NCBI GenBank assembly: GCA_947561585.1
Contig: CANNZV010001477.1
Span: forward strand, 62,001 to 126,000
Source: Caprella mutica
Lineage: Eukaryota > Arthropoda > Malacostraca > Amphipoda > Caprellidae
Length of the DNA: 64,000 bases
Direction: 5' to 3'
The translations under genes were made by a program, and so were the position numbers. Below, one piece after another: positions 59,260 through 64,000 of the stretch (its first letter is position 1; each line of letters starts with the position of its first letter). The notes beneath the pieces were generated by a model that was not told where the DNA came from, did not search any database, and saw only the letters and a program-made list of their open reading frames with translations.

Positions 59260-60146
59260 TGAATAGCCTTTTAATGTAAATTTATATATTGGGAATACAT
59301 TAGTTTAATAGTTTTTTTCAGTATTTTCAGCCGCACGGTCTGTCCTTGGCTGCCGGTCTGCCGTACCTTTTGCCGCTGACGGTTTCAGTTAAAATTCAAA
59401 TGAAGCCAATTGTGTTTGGCTGGCAGCCTGTAAATTGATTCCATTGGGACTGGAGATTTATAAGCATTTCTTATATTTATTCTCTAGCACTGGTCTTGTT
59501 TTTTTAACGTCAATATATTCATTGACTTAGGAATTCCATAACTTTTTTTGTACATAAATTTCGTAGAAATATTTTTCACGCGTATTTCAATTAACGACAA
59601 AATTCCGGCGTAGAAATGAAAATAGTTTGGAAGTCTCGTCAGATCCGATCTAGAATTTAATGAGTGGATAGCGCAACATCGTGACTGAAAGTCTAGGGAC
59701 TTTGCTAAGAATGTTTCACTTACTTTCTCTGGAAAAACTTCGAGTATTTTGCTTTGAAAAATAATGAATATTTATATTAATTAAAAATATGTAATATTTA
59801 CATTGATTGAATATATTGAATATTTATATTAATTGAAAATATTGAGTATTTATAGTAACCAATTAGAAAAGTTGATGTAGTTTGAAAAAATATATTATTT
59901 TAGCTACGGCATAGGAATATATCTAATATAAATTAATATAATTTGATCTTTACTATTATCATTCTATGCTATTCACATGTTTTATAAATTTAACGATAAC
60001 AAAGTAGATGATAGATAACTGTACATTGTGTGTGTTTTCTAGCTATCTAATTAAAATGATTGAAGATGTCGTACAGTGGGATGCTGTCTTCTTCCAAACC
60101 ATTAATTCATCGTCATTGAGTTGATAGGGTGGTGAGAGATCACAGG
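59260..60146. other. intergenic; GC-richer patch at 59330-59450
   Basis: CGGTCTGTCCTTGGCTGCCG and nearby bases form a GC-richer patch with no recognised homology. The rest is AT-rich. Confidence 0.4.
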
Positions 60147-60162
60147 GAGGGGGGGGGGGGGG
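60147..60162. repeat. poly-G tract
   Basis: A near-continuous run of about 16 purines, almost all G, directly upstream of the 18-bp array. It could form G-quadruplexes. Confidence 0.8.
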
Positions 60163-60208
60163 AGTGATGGGGAGAAGGGTGAGGGAAGTGATGGTGTAAG
60201 TATTGGGA

Positions 60209-60402
60209 GAGTGATGGGGATGAACAAAGTGATGGGGATGAACAAAGTGATGGGGATGAACAAAGTGATGGGGATGAACAAAGTGATGGGGATGAACAAA
60301 GTGATGGGGATGAACAGAGTGATGGGGATGAACAGAGTGATGGGGATGAACAGAGTGATGGGGATGAACAGAGTGATGGGGATGAACAAAGTGATGGGGA
60401 TG
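60209..60402. repeat. 18-bp minisatellite GTGATGGGGATGAACAAA
   Basis: About 11 units, a central block with ACAGA instead of ACAAA. Both strands stay open because the unit is a multiple of three. Confidence 0.95.
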
Positions 60403-61394
60403 GGCTGAAGAAGCGTACCTTAGGACCCGAACTGTTGTAATTTAGATTGTGGGTCGTCTTTTTTTAGTTTTGATTTGGTAGAATATTTTCTATATTAAAT
60501 TCATGTACCATTTTGAATTAATTTTTCTATTGATGAAGTAGGTATATCATGCTTATATTATTTAATTTTCCTTATTAATTATAATTTTCGTATTGCATTA
60601 ATATATCTCAATCCATATACCAATTTCAATATTAAATACCTTTCATATTCCTAATTCAACTTGAAAACAAAACTGACAGTCACGTGTTCAAACATTCCCC
60701 AAAAAAGTGTCGCAGATCATCACGTGGGCGTCAATAGGACTTTTGTTCACCACTTTTCGGTTTCTAGTAGCGGCTTTGGAGCGTTTATAATATGACATTT
60801 TTTGGAGGGAGCCCTGGGGCCATTTCTTACCTCCAAAAGTTATGATGAGAGGAGGCTGAACGAAGCAATAATGAAGTTTGGGGCTATCTTCTTGCAGCTA
60901 AGACACAAACAAAGAATTTGTGGGAAAAAACATCTAAAGTATCGTCTGCGAATTAGGTTATCTAATAGTGTTATATTGTATTATCTATCCTAATAATTTC
61001 CCTCGTGTGTTTATTTATTTGGTGTCCGCTTTTACACTACGGGTATTAAACATGAAGAATGTAACTATGATACGCACGGGAATAAATTGACTTGGTAATT
61101 GAATTACTCTGTTTTTATTCATTTTTTAAATGTATTTTATCTATAAAATAAATTAAACTATGAATTTTATTTTATTTGAATTCATTAAAAGTAACCTAAT
61201 AACGGGTAATAAATTGGTATTGATGATGACCCGTTATTCTTAACGGGAAAGTACACTAGTCCTAATATAAACTATAGGATAAAATGGGTGAATTAATTGA
61301 CGTGTCAGAGCGTTGTATTTAGGAGGCGTTGTTACAATGCAAGATGTTACCATGCAACTTTATTTATTAGTTTGGTATGCATGTACCCTCTTGT
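60403..61394. other. intergenic; possible exon-like patch at 60780-60910
   Basis: 60410-60475 has the CCCGAACTGTTGTAATTTAG block of the retrotransposon-tail family. 60780-60910 is GC-richer and codes SKSYDERRLNEAIMKFGAIF in an open frame; no family recognised, no clear splice sites. Two CACGTG sites lie upstream (60682, 60721). Confidence 0.4.
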
Positions 61395-61668
61395 TATTGT
61401 TAATATTGTTGCAATAATTGTTAATATTGTTCAACTAATTGTTAATATTGTTAACAATAATTATTAATATTGTTAACAATAATTATTAATATTGTTAACA
61501 ATAATTGTTAATATTATTAACAATTATTGTTAATATTGTTACAATAATTGTTAATATTGTTACAATAATTGTTAATATTGTTACAATAATTGTTAATATT
61601 GTTACAATAATTGTTAATATTGTTACAATAATTGTTAATATTGTTACAATAATTGTTAATATTGTTAC
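61395..61668. repeat. 21-bp minisatellite AATAATTGTTAATATTGTTAC
   Basis: About 12 units. The left third is irregular (AACAATAATTATTAATATTG) and self-complementary. Confidence 0.9.
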
Positions 61669-61972
61669 TTATTCATTACTTTATTATAACTTATTCATTA
61701 CTTTATTATTACTTACTTAATGTTATTACTACTTTTTTTTATTTCTCCATTAATTTAACTTATATTAATTGTAACATATTAAAATAAAATATCTGCTCAC
61801 AGTTACCATAGCAATATTTAGGCAATTCCTTCTCGAAACAGACCTTCAAATTACAACTGTTCTTATTTCTCATAGTTGTTACTTCTCACTCACTTCACGT
61901 AAGTTGTACTGTTTCATTAGGGAGAAAGTGAACCATTTACTGTGAATAGAGGCGTGCAATAGTCTATGTCTC

Positions 61973-62068
61973 TGTCTCATACTCATACTCAGTCTCTACT
62001 CATACTCAGTCTCATACTCATACTCAGTCTCATACTCATACTCAGTCTCATACTCATAGTCAGTCTCA
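61973..62068. repeat. 18-bp tandem repeat TCTCATACTCATACTCAG
   Basis: Five units with small indels. Confidence 0.9.
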
Positions 62069-62559
62069 TATTCCTCATTAATGAATATGTCAACAACTTC
62101 TTTGGTGTGAGGAATGATAATTGATTTAGCTTCTTTTGAATTAATGATAATGAACACTGTTCAATATTAAATTATTTTTCAATATTTTTTTTTTTAGATT
62201 TAAGTTTTAAAATTTTAGATACAATTATAATTGTTTTTAGATTTAATTTTCTTATTATTTTTGATTTAATTTAAAAAAAATATTTTATTCTTATGAATTT
62301 TTAAATTTAATTAAAAAAAAGGTGAATCGTGTTTATTTTTAAATCGCGTCGGCTGTGAAAAATAATATAATCCTCACCCAATTATAGAGCCAACACTCTT
62401 ATTATTGTTTGATGCTTTGTTCGTTTTTACTGATGAATATTAAGCCAATCAGTTGCTTGGCTAAGTAATTAATAATAATCATTCAATTACTCTGTGTAAA
62501 CGTCAATATTCTCTGGTCCGTGAGAGAGAAAATATAACACTATTTATTCAATTATTTAT

Positions 62560-63020
62560 GCCCCCATAGGGGCTCTATCCTGAAGATGTCTGTGGTGAAT
62601 GGAAGAGAAGGGGGGTGGCATCTCTGGGGCCCCAAACTGTTGTAATTTGGATTATGTATTGTCTTTTTCATTTTTACTGTGTTTGTCAATTTTTTTAACG
62701 CTACTTGCTGTTTTAGAGGATAGCGCTAGAGTTATGCTCTTCAACTAAGAGGTCTTAGATTTTGTGTTAGGTAGACTCGTAGGCTTCATTTACTATCACC
62801 TCTCCATTTCCTTCTTCCATCTCTTTTCGTAACATTCCTTGATAAGTGACTTCATTCACGGAGTAGCTTTTCTGCGTTCATGAGCATTATCACCGACTGT
62901 TAGAGGGAGTCGATGTTCTTGGAGCCACTTCCTTTCTGACTGCTTCTTGCAGTCCTCTGTACTTTGATAATAGTTAAAATACCTTTGATTCTGAGCAGAC
63001 GTTTCACATCCAACGAATAA
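62560..63020. mobile_element. retrotransposon-tail-like repeat, longest copy
   Basis: The most complete copy: GGGGCTCTATCCTGAAGATG, CCAAACTGTTGTAATTTGGA, GAGGATAGCGCTAGAGTTAT, GTTAGGTAGACTCGTAGGCT, GAGTAGCTTTTCTG, CCTTTCTGACTGCTTCTTGC, then CTTTGATTCTGAGCAGACGT. No coding frame remains. Confidence 0.6.
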
Positions 63021-63111
63021 TGACCTCATTTCCTCATTGTTAGAAGATTTACAGGCAAAGACACATCAAATACAAGACTATATCCTAACTACAATGTAAA
63101 TGAACTTAATT

Positions 63112-64000
63112 TCTATGACCCCACCATTACTTCTTTCTCAATCATCTATGACCCCACCATAACTTTCTCTCAATCATCTATGACCCCACCATAACTTTCT
63201 CTCAATCATCTATGACCCCACCATAACTTTCTCTTAATCTTCTATGGCCCCACCATAACTTTCTCTTAATCTTCTATGGCCCCACCATAACTTTCTCTCT
63301 TAATCCTCTATGGCCCCACCATAACTTTCTCTCTCAATCTTCTATGGCCCCACCATAACTTTCTCTCTCAATCTTCTATGGCCCCACCATAACTTTCTCT
63401 TAATCTTCTATGACCCCACCATAACTTTTTCTCTTAATCTTCTATGGCCCCACCATAACTTTCTCTCTCAATCTTCTATGGCCCCACCATAACTTTCTCT
63501 CTTAATCCTCTATGGCCCCACCATAACTTTTTCTCTTAATCTTCTATGGCCCCACCATAACTTTCTCTCTCAATCTTCTATGGCCCCACCATAACTTTCT
63601 CTTAATCTTCTATGACCCCACCATAACTTTTTCTCTTAATCTTCTATGGCCCCACCATAACTTTCTCTCTCAATCTTCTATGGCCCCACCATAACTTTCT
63701 CTCTTAATCTTCTATGGCCCCACCATAACTTTCTCTCTCAATCTTCTATGGCCCCACCATAACTTTCTCTTAATCTTCTATGACCCCCACCATAACTTTT
63801 TCTCTTAATCTTCTATGGCCCCACCATAACTTTCTCTCTCAATCTTCTATGGCCCCACCATAACTTTCTCTTAATCTTCTATGACCCCACCATAACTTTT
63901 TCTCTTAATCTTCTATGGCCCCACCATAACTTTCTCTCTCAATCTTCTATGGCCCCACCATAACTTTCTCTCTCAATCTTCTATGGCCCCACCATAACTT
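63112..64000. repeat. CTATGGCCCCACCATAACTT minisatellite, runs off the window
   Basis: About 27 units of 31-36 bp (CTATGGCCCCACCATAACTT plus a CT-rich linker of variable length). A run of units with alternating linkers recurs as a longer block (about 63380-63560, again from 63600 and 63770). The array continues past the right edge. Confidence 0.95.

Noticed and set aside
60102..60408. Frames of FIPITL (minus) and MGMNKV (plus) repeats
   Set aside because: 18-bp tandem unit open in both directions by composition.

Overview
This window is AT-rich eukaryotic DNA, almost certainly from an invertebrate animal. It has one intron-containing gene with GT-AG junctions in all seven introns, a Penelope-like retroelement remnant, tRNA-headed SINE-like repeats of the 'gaccttgacctttgacc' kind common in aquatic invertebrates, and many hairpin (MITE-like) DNA transposon relics. 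I cannot assign a phylum from sequence alone.

The one gene I recognise with confidence is TTC5 (tetratricopeptide repeat protein 5, also called Strap) at 9843-16811 on the plus strand. It has eight coding exons that join in frame to 650 codons. The exons are clearly richer in G+C than the introns. The protein has the TPR body and the C-terminal OB fold of TTC5, but the OB fold is split by about 200 residues of Lys/Ser/Asn/Thr-rich sequence. Mobile and repetitive DNA is packed tightly against this gene. A hairpin element starts 13 bp after the exon 3 donor. A 1.2-kb minisatellite was seeded by the exon 4/intron 4 splice junction itself. Two hairpin elements form most of the probable 3' UTR.

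Layout. 0-1.7 kb: a large palindrome whose arms each carry a fragment resembling the C-terminus of a PPP-type Ser/Thr phosphatase, with a second hairpin transposon nested in one arm. 4.8-9.5 kb: several MITE/hAT-like elements, three with 8-bp target duplications, and nested insertions. 9.8-17.2 kb: TTC5. 17.2-19 kb: hairpin elements. 19-64 kb: no convincing cellular gene. This part is dominated by about 18 tandem-repeat arrays (unit lengths 14-71 bp, the largest about 3.6 kb) that together cover roughly a quarter of the window. Between them lie MITEs, four SINE-like copies, a repeated retrotransposon-tail-like family, a possible decayed LINE fragment (39.4-39.7 kb) and a 5'-truncated Penelope-like element (about 55.2-56.7 kb) with a hammerhead-type motif.

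Most long open frames elsewhere are by-products of tandem repeats whose unit length is a multiple of three, and I do not treat them as genes.
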